From positions 1 to 64,000 of the forward strand of contig NZ_JANKJG010000004.1 in the NCBI RefSeq assembly GCF_024733015.1: a stretch of 64,000 nt of DNA. The letters run 5' to 3'. A model generated the notes under the pieces. It did not search any database, had not been told where the DNA came from, and saw nothing but the letters and a program-made list of their open reading frames with translations. Source of the DNA: Pseudosulfitobacter koreensis (GTDB taxonomy: Bacteria > Pseudomonadota > Alphaproteobacteria > Rhodobacterales > Rhodobacteraceae). Shown piece after piece: positions 7,965 to 16,239 of this stretch; the stretch's first letter is position 1; each line of letters begins with the position of its first letter. Both the position numbers and the translations under genes were made by a program.

Positions 7965-8933
7965 TCAGGTTTCCGATACGGGCGTGCGGTATTGCATCCG
8001 CCGCACCGATCCGGTTTTCGACCGCATCAACAGGGTTTCGCAGGTCAGCCAGCCGGGTTCGCGCTGAACCGCCTGCAACAGCGATCCCGACGTCACACCG
8101 GTCGCGGCAAAGATCACGTCCTCGGTGACCATCTCGTCGCGGGTATAAACGCGGTCGAGGTCGGTGATGCCCGCCTTTGCCGCGCGGCCCTTTTCGTCGT
8201 CGTTGCGGAACAGCAGGCGGCCATAGATCTGCCCGCCCATGCATTTCAACGCGGCTGCGGCCAACACGCCCTCGGGGGCACCGCCGTCGCCCATGTACAT
8301 GTCGATGCCGGTGTCTGGGTCGGCGCAATGCATCACCCCCGCGACGTCCCCATCGGTGATCAGGCGGATGGCCGCACCGGTGGCGCGCACATCGGCGATC
8401 ATGTCGGCGTGGCGTGGGCGCTCAAGAATGCACACGGTGATGTCTGCGGTCGCACACCCCTTGGCCTTGGCCAGCGCTTTGACGCGTTCGCCGGGGCTCA
8501 TGGCCAGCGTGACTGTATCGGGGGCAAAGCCCGGACCGATGGCCAGCTTTTCCATATAGACGTCCGGCGCGTGCAGCATCGACCCGCGCGGGCCCATCGC
8601 GATCACCGTCAGCGCGTTGGGCATGTCCTTCGCGGTCAGCGTGGTGCCTTCCAGCGGGTCCAGCGCGATATCCACGCCGGGGCCGTTGCCGGTGCCCACT
8701 TCCTCGCCGATGAACAGCATCGGCGCTTCGTCACGCTCGCCCTCGCCGATCACCACCACGCCCGCGATGTCCAGCAGGTTCAGCTGCTCGCGCATGGCGT
8801 TCACCGCGGCCTGGTCGGCGGCTTTCTCGTCGCCGTGCCCGATCAGCTTGGCCGAAGCCAGTGCCGCCGCCTCCGAGACCCGCGCAAGGCCCAGGGACAA
8901 CATGCGGTCATGAAATTTTGCGGCGTCTGGCAT
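7965..8933 (-). CDS. glpX: Class II fructose-1,6-bisphosphatase
   Basis: Hydrolyses fructose 1,6-bisphosphate to fructose 6-phosphate in gluconeogenesis. The 322-residue sequence is a close GlpX match: ADQAAVNAMR, the metal-binding VIGEGERDEAPML, DPLEGTTLTAKD, TVCILERPRH, RLITDGDVAGV and GGAPEGVLAAAALKCMGG. I chose ATG 8933 because GAGGA lies eight bases upstream; the ATG at 8948 has no better site. It follows hom by 64 bases on the same strand, so hom-glpX-recJ could be one unit. This pairing, GlpX with homoserine dehydrogenase, is to my knowledge common in Rhodobacterales. Confidence 0.95.
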   Translation of the reverse strand: MPDAAKFHDRMLSLGLARVSEAAALASAKLIGHGDEKAADQAAVNAMREQLNLLDIAGVVVIGEGERDEAPMLFIGEEVGTGNGPGVDIALDPLEGTTLTAKDMPNALTVIAMGPRGSMLHAPDVYMEKLAIGPGFAPDTVTLAMSPGERVKALAKAKGCATADITVCILERPRHADMIADVRATGAAIRLITDGDVAGVMHCADPDTGIDMYMGDGGAPEGVLAAAALKCMGGQIYGRLLFRNDDEKGRAAKAGITDLDRVYTRDEMVTEDVIFAATGVTSGSLLQAVQREPGWLTCETLLMRSKTGSVRRMQYRTPVSET

Positions 8934-8997
8934 GGGGGTGATCCTCATCAATCTGTGTCTGGAAAATTTGTAGCGGCGGCAGCCCGATGGCGCAACT

Positions 8998-10287
8998 TTA
9001 CAAGTGCTCGATCCGCAGCGCGACAGGGGCAGAGGCCAGAACGCCGGTGCCTTCCATCGCCTCGACGGCCACATCCAGGCTCGCGCGGGTGGTCTTGTGG
9101 GTTACGATCAGCACCTGGGCCGCTTCCGCATCGGCATGGCCGTACTGGCGCATCCGTTCGATGCTGACGCCCGCTTCGCCAAGTGCTGCGGCGATCTTGG
9201 CCAGTGCGCCGGGTTTGTCGACCAGACCCATCCGCAGGTAATAAGGCGCTGGCAGCACCGACAGCGCAGGTGTCGCCGCTTCCAAAGTGGATGCGGGCTG
9301 TCCGAAGACCGGCAGGGAAAAGCCGCGCGCGATGTCGCAGACGTCGGACATCACGGCACTCGCGGTGGGGCCTGCACCGGCACCGGGGCCGCGCAACACG
9401 ATCTGCTCGACCGCGTCGCCTTCCAGTACGATCATGTTGGTGCCGCCCTGCAACTGGCCCAGCGGCGATGTATCTGGCACAAGACAGGGCTGCATCCGCT
9501 GTTCCAAGCCGCGCCCGGTTTTCTGCGCTACGCCCAGCAGCTTGATCTTGAAACCCATGTCGGCGGCGGCGCGGATGTCTTCGATGCTGATCCGCTCGAT
9601 ACCTTCCAGTTCGATGCCCGCGAAATCGACGCGGGTGCCAAAAGCGATCGACGACAGGATCGCGAGCTTGTGCGCGGCGTCGATGCCCCCCACGTCCAGC
9701 TGCGGGTCGGCTTCGAGGTAGCCCAGGCCATCGGCCTCGGCAAAGACCTCCTGATAGGTCAGCCCGGCAGTCTCCATCCGGGTCAGGATGTAGTTGCACG
9801 AGCCGTTCATCACGCCCATCACGCGGGTGATGCCGTTTCCTGCAAGGCCTTCGGTCAGCACCTTGATCACGGGGATGCCGCCAGCAACGGCAGCCTCGAA
9901 CTTCAAGGATCGCTGCGCCGCCTCGGCCTGTTCGGCCAGCGACTGGCCGTGCATGGCCAGCATCGCCTTGTTGGCGGTGACCACGTGTTTGCCTGCGGCA
10001 AGGGCCGCTTCGGTGGCGTCCTTGGCGGGGCCATCTTCACCGCCCATCAGCTCAAGGAACAGGTCCACATCGTCACGTTTCGCCAGGGCAACCGGATCAG
10101 TTTCCCACGCATAATCCCCCAGGCTGATGCCGCGATCCTTGTCCTTGGTCCGAGCCGAAACCGCCGAGATCGTGATCTCGCGCCCGGTGCGGGCAGTCAG
10201 CAGAGCGGCCTGCTGGCGCACGATCTTGACGACACCCATGCCGACCGTGCCCAGACCGGCGATACCAAGGCGAAGGGGCTGGGACAT
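8998..10287 (-). CDS. hom: Homoserine dehydrogenase
   Basis: Reduces aspartate semialdehyde to homoserine, the branch point to threonine and methionine. The 429-residue protein has an N-terminal NAD(P)-binding GLGTVGMGV, the family signature around AVAGGIPVIK and MNGSCNYILT, the catalytic region DPQLDVGGIDAAHKLAIL, and a C-terminal ACT domain from about residue 350 (LRMGLVDKPGALAKIA). The ACT domain implies threonine feedback control. The ATG at 10287 is clear. An O-acetylhomoserine sulfhydrylase of the same pathway is encoded at 43874-45166. Confidence 0.95.
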   Translation of the reverse strand: MSQPLRLGIAGLGTVGMGVVKIVRQQAALLTARTGREITISAVSARTKDKDRGISLGDYAWETDPVALAKRDDVDLFLELMGGEDGPAKDATEAALAAGKHVVTANKAMLAMHGQSLAEQAEAAQRSLKFEAAVAGGIPVIKVLTEGLAGNGITRVMGVMNGSCNYILTRMETAGLTYQEVFAEADGLGYLEADPQLDVGGIDAAHKLAILSSIAFGTRVDFAGIELEGIERISIEDIRAAADMGFKIKLLGVAQKTGRGLEQRMQPCLVPDTSPLGQLQGGTNMIVLEGDAVEQIVLRGPGAGAGPTASAVMSDVCDIARGFSLPVFGQPASTLEAATPALSVLPAPYYLRMGLVDKPGALAKIAAALGEAGVSIERMRQYGHADAEAAQVLIVTHKTTRASLDVAVEAMEGTGVLASAPVALRIEHL

Positions 10288-10431
10288 GGGCTATTTCCTT
10301 ATACATGCGTGGTGTTTTTGCGCATCTACCCCGTTCGCGCTGGGCACGCAACATGGCGCTGTCGATCACGCCGCAAGAAAGGGAAAGGGGCGCCGAAAGA
10401 AAGGGAAAGCGCCCGTTTGCGTGGCTGCGGC

Positions 10432-10734
10432 TCAGTCTATGCGGGGCTCTTGGGCCAGACGTGTCCGGTCGGCACTGTCGATCACGCTTGACCCCTTGAT
10501 CCGTGCCGCGCGGCTCCGCAGGGCGGCGACGCGGGCCTCCAGATTGCCTTGCACGACCGCAGGCGCGGGGCCGTCATTCTCCGCGCGCGCAAGGATGGGG
10601 GCGACGTTGACCAGTTCGGGATAATCCGCAGCCTTCGCGCGCTCCGATATGGCGGCGTCCAGTTCGGGGAACTGGGCACAGGCCGCCAGCGCAAGCGGGG
10701 CGGCGATCAGGGCTGTGACAAGAAAAAGGCGCAT
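10432..10734 (-). CDS. Small predicted lipoprotein
   Basis: A 100-residue protein beginning MRLFLVTALIAAP and reaching the lipobox LALAAC with the lipidation Cys at 19. The mature part is about 80 residues, charged and probably helical (ISERAKAADYPEL, ARVAALRSRAARIKG). It should be anchored to the inner face of the outer membrane or to the inner membrane. I do not recognise the family. It is divergent from the TetR gene at 10833, with an inverted repeat between them, so it may be under that regulator. Confidence 0.75.
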   Translation of the reverse strand: MRLFLVTALIAAPLALAACAQFPELDAAISERAKAADYPELVNVAPILARAENDGPAPAVVQGNLEARVAALRSRAARIKGSSVIDSADRTRLAQEPRID

Positions 10735-10803
10735 GAACCTGCCTGAATGAGATGTTGCATGCTTGATGCACCAGTGTCGCCCATGGTGCAAGGGACTTGG
10801 TTT

Positions 10804-10817
10804 TGAACGAGTGTTCA
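10804..10817. promoter_or_regulatory. Probable TetR-family operator
   Basis: TGAAC-GAGT-GTTCA, a perfect 5-bp inverted repeat, lies 15 bases before the TetR start and 70 bases from the divergent lipoprotein start. TetR operators of the GAAC-N-GTTC kind are known in this class. Autoregulation and control of the lipoprotein gene are inferred from position. Confidence 0.55.
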
Positions 10818-10832
10818 GATAATCGGGTGCAC

Positions 10833-11417
10833 ATGGCGCGCACAGCAGGATCACATTCGGACATCACGGGGCCACGGGTGCGAGACGCCGCACTGCGTCT
10901 GTTCGCCCGAGATGGCTATGCCGCCGTGTCGATGCGCCGGATTGCGGGCGAGGTCGGGGTACAGGCAGGCGCGCTCTATAACTACACGCCCGACAAGCAG
11001 ACATTGCTGTTCGATCTGATGCGCGACCACATGACCGACCTGCTTGCGGCGCTGCCCGACCACGGGGGCGACGCGGCATCGGCGCTGGAACGTTTCGTGC
11101 GCTTTCACATCGGATTTCACCATGACCGCCCCGATGCGGTGTTCATCGCCTATATGGAACTGCGCAATCTGGAGCCGGATAACTTTGCCGTCGTCGAAGC
11201 CCTGCGCCGGCGCTATGAGGACCATCTGGAAGCGATCCTGCGGCGCGGGGCCGACGAGGGCGCATTTGCGGTGCCCGACACCAAGATCGCGACGCTCGCC
11301 GTGATCGCGATGCTGACTGGCGTGAACACATGGTTTCGCGCGGGCGGACGGTTGCGTCTGGCCGAGGTGCAGGACATCTATTGGGACATGGTGCGCCGCT
11401 CGGTCGGCGGTCGGTAG
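10833..11417 (+). CDS. TetR/AcrR-family transcriptional regulator
   Basis: A 194-residue repressor. The N-terminal helix-turn-helix covers about residues 15-60 (VRDAALRLFARDGYAAVSMRRIAGEV, then GALYNYTPDKQTLL). The rest is the helical ligand and dimer domain (ERFVRFHIGFHHDRPD, ELRNLEPDNFAVVE). The ligand is unknown. I use the ATG at 10833; in-frame starts further upstream would place the protein start inside or too near the inverted repeat at 10804-10817. The gene is divergent from the lipoprotein and convergent with the pirin gene. Confidence 0.88.
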   Translation: MARTAGSHSDITGPRVRDAALRLFARDGYAAVSMRRIAGEVGVQAGALYNYTPDKQTLLFDLMRDHMTDLLAALPDHGGDAASALERFVRFHIGFHHDRPDAVFIAYMELRNLEPDNFAVVEALRRRYEDHLEAILRRGADEGAFAVPDTKIATLAVIAMLTGVNTWFRAGGRLRLAEVQDIYWDMVRRSVGGR

Positions 11418-11472
11418 CAACCTGCGCGCTGTAAAGGCGGCGCGCAGGGCAGGAACCCAGGTCTGGGGTCGT

Positions 11473-12384
11473 TCAGTGCGCAGGCTTGATGAACGTGCCG
11501 TTGCGCAATTCGCGCATCGCCTGCATCAGCTCTTCTTGCGTGTTCATCACGATGGGGCCGTGCCAGGCCACGGGCTCGTTGATCGGCGCGCCCGAGATCA
11601 GCAGAAAGCGCACGCCCTGTTCGCCTGCCTGCACGGTAATCTTGTCGCCCGAGCCAAAGCGGATCAGCGTGCGGTCGCCTGAAAGATCGCGGATGTTGAC
11701 CTCTTGTCCTGCCACTTCCTTTTCCAGCAAGACCCCGCTGGGTGCCGAGGCGTCGACAAAAGCCGCCTGACCCTCGAAGATATAAGCAAAGGCACGGCGG
11801 TAGGTGTCGATGCGGAACGTCTTGCGCACACCGGGCGGCATGGTCACGTCCAGATACTGCGGATCGGCGGCGATGCCGTCCACGGGGCCTTTCTTGCCCC
11901 AGAATTCGCCGGTGATCACGCGCACGGTGGTGCCGTCGTCGTCGGTGACCTCGGGGATATCGGCTGCGGTCACGTCCTGATACCGCGGCGCGGTCATCTT
12001 CTGCGCCGAGGGCAGATTGCCCCAAAGCTGAAAGCCGTGCATCTGGCCCTGTGGATTCCCCTGCGGCATCTCCTGATGCAGAATGCCGCGTCCGGCGGTC
12101 ATCCACTGCACGTCACCGGCCCCAAGCGCGCCGGTGTTGCCCAGGCTGTCGGCATGATCGACGGTGCCCGACAGCACGTAGGTGATCGTCTCGATCCCCC
12201 GGTGCGGGTGCCAGGGAAACCCCTTTTCGAAATCCTCGGGGCGTTCGTTGCGAAAGTCGTCAAACAGCAGGAACGGGTCCAGTTCCGACGGGTCCTGAAA
12301 GCCGAAGGCGCGGTGCAGTTTGACACCGGCCCCTTCCAGCGTGGGCTGGGCACGGCGGGTTTCCAATGTGGGGCGCAGGGACAT
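11473..12384 (-). CDS. Pirin-family bicupin protein
   Basis: A 303-residue two-cupin protein. The N-terminal cupin carries the pirin signature FPWHPHRGIETITYV and GRGILHQEMP, which supply the metal-binding His and Glu residues. The C-terminal cupin has the usual ISGAPINEPVAWHGPIVMNT ending. Family members bind iron; some are quercetinases or redox-sensing co-regulators, and which applies here cannot be told. The ATG at 12384 has AAGGAGA upstream. The long in-frame extension to 12549 is not supported. Confidence 0.88.
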   Translation of the reverse strand: MSLRPTLETRRAQPTLEGAGVKLHRAFGFQDPSELDPFLLFDDFRNERPEDFEKGFPWHPHRGIETITYVLSGTVDHADSLGNTGALGAGDVQWMTAGRGILHQEMPQGNPQGQMHGFQLWGNLPSAQKMTAPRYQDVTAADIPEVTDDDGTTVRVITGEFWGKKGPVDGIAADPQYLDVTMPPGVRKTFRIDTYRRAFAYIFEGQAAFVDASAPSGVLLEKEVAGQEVNIRDLSGDRTLIRFGSGDKITVQAGEQGVRFLLISGAPINEPVAWHGPIVMNTQEELMQAMRELRNGTFIKPAH

Positions 12385-12748
12385 GGGACATCTCCTTTGA
12401 ATGCTGCTGTTGTGCAGAAACATAGTCGTGCGCAGATGCGTCGCAATCGGCGCCTGCGCGCCGTGACTGTGCAGATTTGCGGAAAGTGGCGGGAACCACC
12501 GCAGCCGTTGGTTCTTTGTTCCCGAGGACCTGTATGTACAGGTGGGCACCGGGTAAGTGGACCAGGGTCCAAACAGAGCCAGTTCCCTCGGAATTGCTTA
12601 AGGCCACTGGAACGTAACCGTATCGAGAGGGGCAGAACCCGCCACTGCCTGAGATAGGGTGCGCGCTGGCACTTGGCAAGGGGGGCAAGGGGGCGCTGCC
12701 CCCGGCCTGCGGCCTCCCCCGGAGTTTATCTGGCAAGATGAAGCCTGT
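12385..12748. other. Intergenic region with an inverted repeat and repeat copy B
   Basis: These 364 bases upstream of pirin carry no convincing gene. ACCTGTA-TG-TACAGGT at 12528-12543 is a perfect 7-bp inverted repeat, a good operator candidate for pirin. Bases 12675-12743 are an intergenic repeat element. The rest shows nothing I can name. Confidence 0.5.
12675..12743 (+). repeat. Intergenic repeat, copy B
   Basis: GGGGGCGCTGCCCCC (12689-12703) and GGCC-TGC-GGCC hairpins are followed by CCCCGGAGTTTATCTGGCA and AGATGAAG. The tail matches copy A almost base for base and copies C and D in outline. It lies just past the stop of the minus-strand gene ending at 12749 and may act as its terminator. 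Confidence 0.65.
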
Positions 12749-13495
12749 TCACTCGCTTTCGACGAAGTTGTAGCGTGTCAGCTCCTCTGGGAGCAGCACG
12801 TAGATCTCGTCGGGCGGCGTGGTCAGCGCGTGCTGCATCACCAGCGGGTCGATGCCCATTTCGTCGAGGTAAGTCATCACCTCACCCTGGCCACGCTGGA
12901 TGTCCTCGACTGCGAAAGAGGCGGGCAGGATCGTGCTTTGGCCGAAGTAATGCTGATGGACGCCGACGCTGGCACTCTCGGCGATGGTGCGCGTGATGCC
13001 TGCCGCCAGCAGGTAGGGGCAGGCGGAATAGCACACTTCGTCCGCGCGCATTTCCGTGGCGATGTTCTGTTCGCGGATAAAGCGCCCCAGTTCCAGGGCA
13101 TCGGCGACCGATCCGCCCGGCGATTGCAGCACCAGCCGGTCGGGGGCGGGCACCGAGGCGGTGATCAGGGCGGAGATGCGCGTGGCGTCGTCGGGCGCGA
13201 TCGTCCCTTCGAGGCGGTAGGTGCCGCCCTCAAGCTCGGTCAGCATCAGCCGTTCGGGCAGCGGCTCGGAGGGGCCGAACGGGCGCGGGCGGTCCGGATC
13301 GAAGGTGCGGCGCTGGTCGCCGGGGCGCACGGGTTCGGTCAGCTGCGGCTGGCCGGGGCCGAAGGACGGCAGCGACAGGCCCGCGTCCGACATGTCCCCG
13401 ATGATCAAGAGCACGCCCAGCCCAAGCTGGAACACCAGCACGCCTGCAAGGATGCGCCCGACCGAGGGGAATTTGGATGGGGCGGAATCACTCAC
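12749..13495 (-). CDS. Membrane-anchored ClpP/crotonase-like protein (COG3904 type)
   Basis: A 248-residue protein with one N-terminal membrane segment (about 13-33) and a periplasmic ClpP-like domain. The motifs LVLQSPGGSVADAL at 122-134 and CYSACPYLLAAG at 155-166 are typical of COG3904 proteins. Ser157 sits where a ClpP-type nucleophile would be, and the following H175 and later Asp residues could complete a triad. Proteolytic activity is inferred, not shown. The start is a GTG at 13495, overlapping the TGA of the upstream membrane-protein gene as GTGA, so the two are translationally coupled and may work together. Confidence 0.7.
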   Translation of the reverse strand: MSDSAPSKFPSVGRILAGVLVFQLGLGVLLIIGDMSDAGLSLPSFGPGQPQLTEPVRPGDQRRTFDPDRPRPFGPSEPLPERLMLTELEGGTYRLEGTIAPDDATRISALITASVPAPDRLVLQSPGGSVADALELGRFIREQNIATEMRADEVCYSACPYLLAAGITRTIAESASVGVHQHYFGQSTILPASFAVEDIQRGQGEVMTYLDEMGIDPLVMQHALTTPPDEIYVLLPEELTRYNFVESE

Positions 13496-14817
13496 AGAGA
13501 GCTGACCGGGGTAGGGCGCGTCGGCGTTTCGGGCGCGTCCGGGGCCTGTGAATCCTTGACCAGCGTGTCCTTGGCCAAGCTATCCGGCATGTTGTTCATC
13601 GCCAGTTCCACATCGCGCACGGCCCCGAGGGCGGCGCGCAGTTCGGCCAGTGTCATGGTGTCGTCGACAGCGGTGCCCTCGCGGCCATGGCGGATGGCGG
13701 ACTGGGTGATGGCGAGGATCAGGACCAGCACTGCAGGCAGCAGGTCAATCGCAATCGCTCCGGCCCATGAGGGCACGAAGTTGCGCGCGTAGAGGATCAC
13801 CGCATCGGCCGAGGAGATCGGCGTATAGGTCACATCAGGCGGCGGTGTCTGGGCGATAACGGCGGCGGCGGCCCCTTGCAGCGTCGCGGCGCGCTGGGCC
13901 AGCACATCGAGCACGCTGGTGATCGTCGACGCCTGATCGGTGCGGATCTGCGAGGTGCTTCCGTCAAGTTCGGGCAGCACCACCGAGGCGGCCAGATCCT
14001 GTGCCGCGCGTTCCACAAGCGGCGCGACAGAGAGCTGGCGCAATTGCGCGATCAGCCCGGCCAGACGCACGGTGGCTTCGGAAAACTCGACCGACCGGGC
14101 CTCGACCGGCCCTGCCTCGACCGTGAGGGCGCGCATCCGGCTGAGGATGGCGTTGCCTTCCGTGAAGGCGGCACTGACCAGCGGGGTCTGCGTGGCGATC
14201 TGCGCCTCGAGCCCCGACAATTCGGCGGATTTCTGGCGCAGGACACGGAACACGGCACCGCGCCCGGCCATGCCGGACAGGGCACCCGCGGCCTCCTGTT
14301 CAGACAGGTCCTCGAAGGATTGACGCACGCGGGCGACGTCACGCTCAAGGCTTTGGGCGCTGAGCGCGATTTCGTGGGTTTCTTCCAGCGCGCCCTGATA
14401 TTCCTGCACCGTTGTCGCCAGGTGCTGCTCGACGGCGGCCGATCCGGCCAGGGCGGCGGCGTTCAGCCAGGAGGACATTGCCACGATCGCGAGCGACCCC
14501 AGCACCATCGCCCCCATAAGCCCGATGCGGGCCTGCGCGGTGCGCACCGCCGGAAAGAGACGCATCATGTAGGACCAGAAGACGAAGATCCCGACGGACA
14601 CCGCCACCGAGTAGGCGATCGCGGCAAAGACCGACATCGCGCCCGTGTCATCCAGCAGGGATGACACCCCGAGATAGGTGTAGATGCCTGATGCGACCGC
14701 CAGCACACCGAGCGCGGTACCGGAGAATGTATCGAGCCAGGTCAGGTGGGTTTCCAGCTCGCGGGCGTGGCGGACACCGCGCGCTTGGGCGTCGGTGAGG
14801 GGGCGATCAGATGTCAT
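13492..14817 (-). CDS. Four-helix membrane protein with a long coiled-coil loop, unknown function
   Basis: A 441-residue protein I cannot assign. Three membrane segments are near the start (about 33-52, 62-84, 98-118). A long, Ala/Glu/Gln-rich region of about 125-340 that looks like a coiled coil follows (LERDVARVRQSFEDL, ELSGLEAQIATQ). A fourth segment is at about 351-374, then a short Pro/Thr-rich tail. Topology suggests the coiled coil is periplasmic. The arrangement recalls sensor or scaffold proteins without an output domain. The gene is the first of a coupled pair with the ClpP-like protein. Confidence 0.7.
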   Translation of the reverse strand: MTSDRPLTDAQARGVRHARELETHLTWLDTFSGTALGVLAVASGIYTYLGVSSLLDDTGAMSVFAAIAYSVAVSVGIFVFWSYMMRLFPAVRTAQARIGLMGAMVLGSLAIVAMSSWLNAAALAGSAAVEQHLATTVQEYQGALEETHEIALSAQSLERDVARVRQSFEDLSEQEAAGALSGMAGRGAVFRVLRQKSAELSGLEAQIATQTPLVSAAFTEGNAILSRMRALTVEAGPVEARSVEFSEATVRLAGLIAQLRQLSVAPLVERAAQDLAASVVLPELDGSTSQIRTDQASTITSVLDVLAQRAATLQGAAAAVIAQTPPPDVTYTPISSADAVILYARNFVPSWAGAIAIDLLPAVLVLILAITQSAIRHGREGTAVDDTMTLAELRAALGAVRDVELAMNNMPDSLAKDTLVKDSQAPDAPETPTRPTPVSSL

Positions 14818-14931
14818 GCGGGCCTTTCCGACGATCCATTACAGAAGGGTAACATAGATGCGCGCGGCACACCTTCCAAGGTTTCACGCGCAGGGCTTGC
14901 ATTTGTTCACGTAATGTTCATATTTTTGGGC

Positions 14932-15393
14932 ATGGCTTTGACATCCGATCTTGTGGCCCTTGCACCGGGGCAGGTTCTGGCGCGTGGCGTGGCCCGGCAT
15001 CTGGCGGCGCTGGGCATGGTCACCGTCGAGGAACTGGTGCCTGCGCGCGGGCTGCGGGTGGATGTGATGGCGCTGGGACCGAAGGGCGAAATCTGGGTGG
15101 TCGAATGCAAATCCAGCCGCGCCGATTACATGTCGGACAGCAAGTGGCAGGGCTATCTGGAGTGGTGCGACCGGTTTTTCTGGGCGGTCGATGCAGATTT
15201 TCCCACTGACCTTTTGCCCGAGGGCACCGGTCTGATCATCGCAGACGGCTATGACGCCGAGGTGATCCGCATGCCGCCCGAAGACCGGCTGGCCGCCGCG
15301 CGCCGCAAGGTGATGGTGCAAAAGTTCGCCACGCATGCGGCACGGCGGTTGCAGGCTCTGCGTGACCCGGCGGCGTTTGCGGGATTGGGGTGA
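14932..15393 (+). CDS. mmcB: MmcB-family DNA repair nuclease-like protein
   Basis: A 153-residue protein of the alphaproteobacterial MmcB family, named for mitomycin C resistance in Caulobacter. Recognisable blocks are LRVDVMALGPKGEIWVVECK, RADYMSDSKWQGYLEW and RRKVMVQKFA. The D...ECK pattern suits a PD-(D/E)XK nuclease fold. A damage-repair role follows from the family. The ATG at 14932 gives the standard family start (ALTSDLVALAPGQVLARGV); no strong ribosome binding site precedes it. It is convergent with the small gene ending at 15398. Confidence 0.85.
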   Translation: MALTSDLVALAPGQVLARGVARHLAALGMVTVEELVPARGLRVDVMALGPKGEIWVVECKSSRADYMSDSKWQGYLEWCDRFFWAVDADFPTDLLPEGTGLIIADGYDAEVIRMPPEDRLAAARRKVMVQKFATHAARRLQALRDPAAFAGLG

Positions 15394-15397
15394 CGGC

Positions 15398-15586
15398 TCA
15401 GCGCTTGATGGATTCGGCAGCCTTGGCCGCGGCCAGTAGCTCTTCAGCGATCTCGCGGGCCTCGTCGGGCTCGAAGTCCATCGGGATCTCGGCACCGCCG
15501 CCTTCGACGAACAGACGGACCATGCCCTTGTCCGTGGGGCCGATCTGCAGATTGGCTTCGATGTCGCGCTCGTTGTTGATGCCCAT
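15398..15586 (-). CDS. Small acidic protein, DUF6324-like
   Basis: A 62-residue protein (MGINNERDIEANLQIGPT, MDFEPDEAREIAEELLAAA) that matches my memory of the Rhodobacterales family DUF6324. Its function is unknown. The first half should form beta strands, the second a helix. GGAGG lies six bases before the ATG, so it is well translated. It ends five bases from the end of mmcB. Confidence 0.75.
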   Translation of the reverse strand: MGINNERDIEANLQIGPTDKGMVRLFVEGGGAEIPMDFEPDEAREIAEELLAAAKAAESIKR

Positions 15587-15638
15587 GATGGCCTCCGGCT
15601 GTGTCAGGCGATTGTGCTAGCGAAGACAGGCTTGATTG

Positions 15639-15697
15639 GCAAGTGTGACGCGGGCAAGTGTGACGCGGGCAAGGGTGACGCGGGCAAGGGTGGAGCA
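15639..15697. repeat. 15-bp direct tandem repeat
   Basis: GCAAGTGTGACGCGG occurs twice in a row (15639-15653, 15654-15668), then once with one change (GCAAGGGTGACGCGG, 15669-15683), then as a partial fourth copy. The array ends about a dozen bases before the start codon of the acetyltransferase gene at 15709, so it lies in that gene's leader. Confidence 0.8.
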
Positions 15698-15708
15698 AGG
15701 CTGGCAGC

Positions 15709-16194
15709 ATGACAGAGTTTTCGATCCGGTCCTATACCTCCCGCGATGCGCCTTGGGTGCTGGCGGCGCATGCGCGTCACTACCGCGAGGTCGACGGGTT
15801 CGACGAAAGCTTTGCCACGCTGGTGGAAACGATTCTGCGCGATTTCGATGCGGGCCATGATCCTGAGCGCGAAGCGGGTTGGATCGCGGTGGACGGGGCC
15901 GGGGCGCCTGTGGCCTGCATGTTCTGCGTGGCGCTTGATGCGGATACGGCCAAGCTGAGGATGTTTCTGGTGACCGACGCGGCGCGGGGGCGCGGACTGG
16001 GCTACCGGTTGCTGCAGACCTGCATGGGGTTCGCCCGTGAACGCGGCTACAAGGGGATGCGGCTCTGGACCCACGAGAGCCACGTTGCGGCCTGCGCGCT
16101 GTACCGGCGCAACGGCTGGTCGCTGGTGAGTTGCAGGTCAGTGCGTTCGTTCGGTCAGGCGCTGGTCGAACAGGAATGGCAAATTCGCTTTTGA
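15709..16194 (+). CDS. GNAT-family N-acetyltransferase
   Basis: A 161-residue acetyl-CoA-dependent acetyltransferase. The acetyl-CoA loop reads VTDAARGRGLGYRLL, followed by the helix ARERGYKGMRLWT and a C-terminal ALYRRNGW strand. The whole closely resembles the GNAT half of MarR-GNAT fusion proteins (GWDE-like FDESF, PEREAGWIA, then SFGQALVEQEW), here without the MarR part. The substrate is unknown. A 15-bp repeat array immediately precedes the start, and tRNA-His follows on the same strand. Confidence 0.85.
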   Translation: MTEFSIRSYTSRDAPWVLAAHARHYREVDGFDESFATLVETILRDFDAGHDPEREAGWIAVDGAGAPVACMFCVALDADTAKLRMFLVTDAARGRGLGYRLLQTCMGFARERGYKGMRLWTHESHVAACALYRRNGWSLVSCRSVRSFGQALVEQEWQIRF

Positions 16195-16239
16195 TCGGTC
16201 TTGCCAAACCCGGATGTCTTGGTTACATCACCGCGCAGT

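Noticed and set aside
10374-10412. Purine-rich repeat (two AAGAAAGGGAAAG units) after the hom promoter side
   Set aside because: Two short imperfect copies of low complexity, with no structure or neighbour that gives it meaning.
2240-10491. Long open frames antisense to the MBL-fusion, recJ, glpX and hom genes
   Set aside because: High-GC codon use leaves antisense frames open. Their translations are rich in R, P, H and Q with no motifs, while the opposite frames encode clear families.
12511-12521. GTTC-TTT-GTTC as an alphaproteobacterial LexA box
   Set aside because: The known box is GTTC-N7-GTTC; the spacing here is three, so it does not fit.
15639-15697. CRISPR-like array
   Set aside because: The 15-bp units are contiguous with no spacers and no cas genes; it is a plain tandem repeat.
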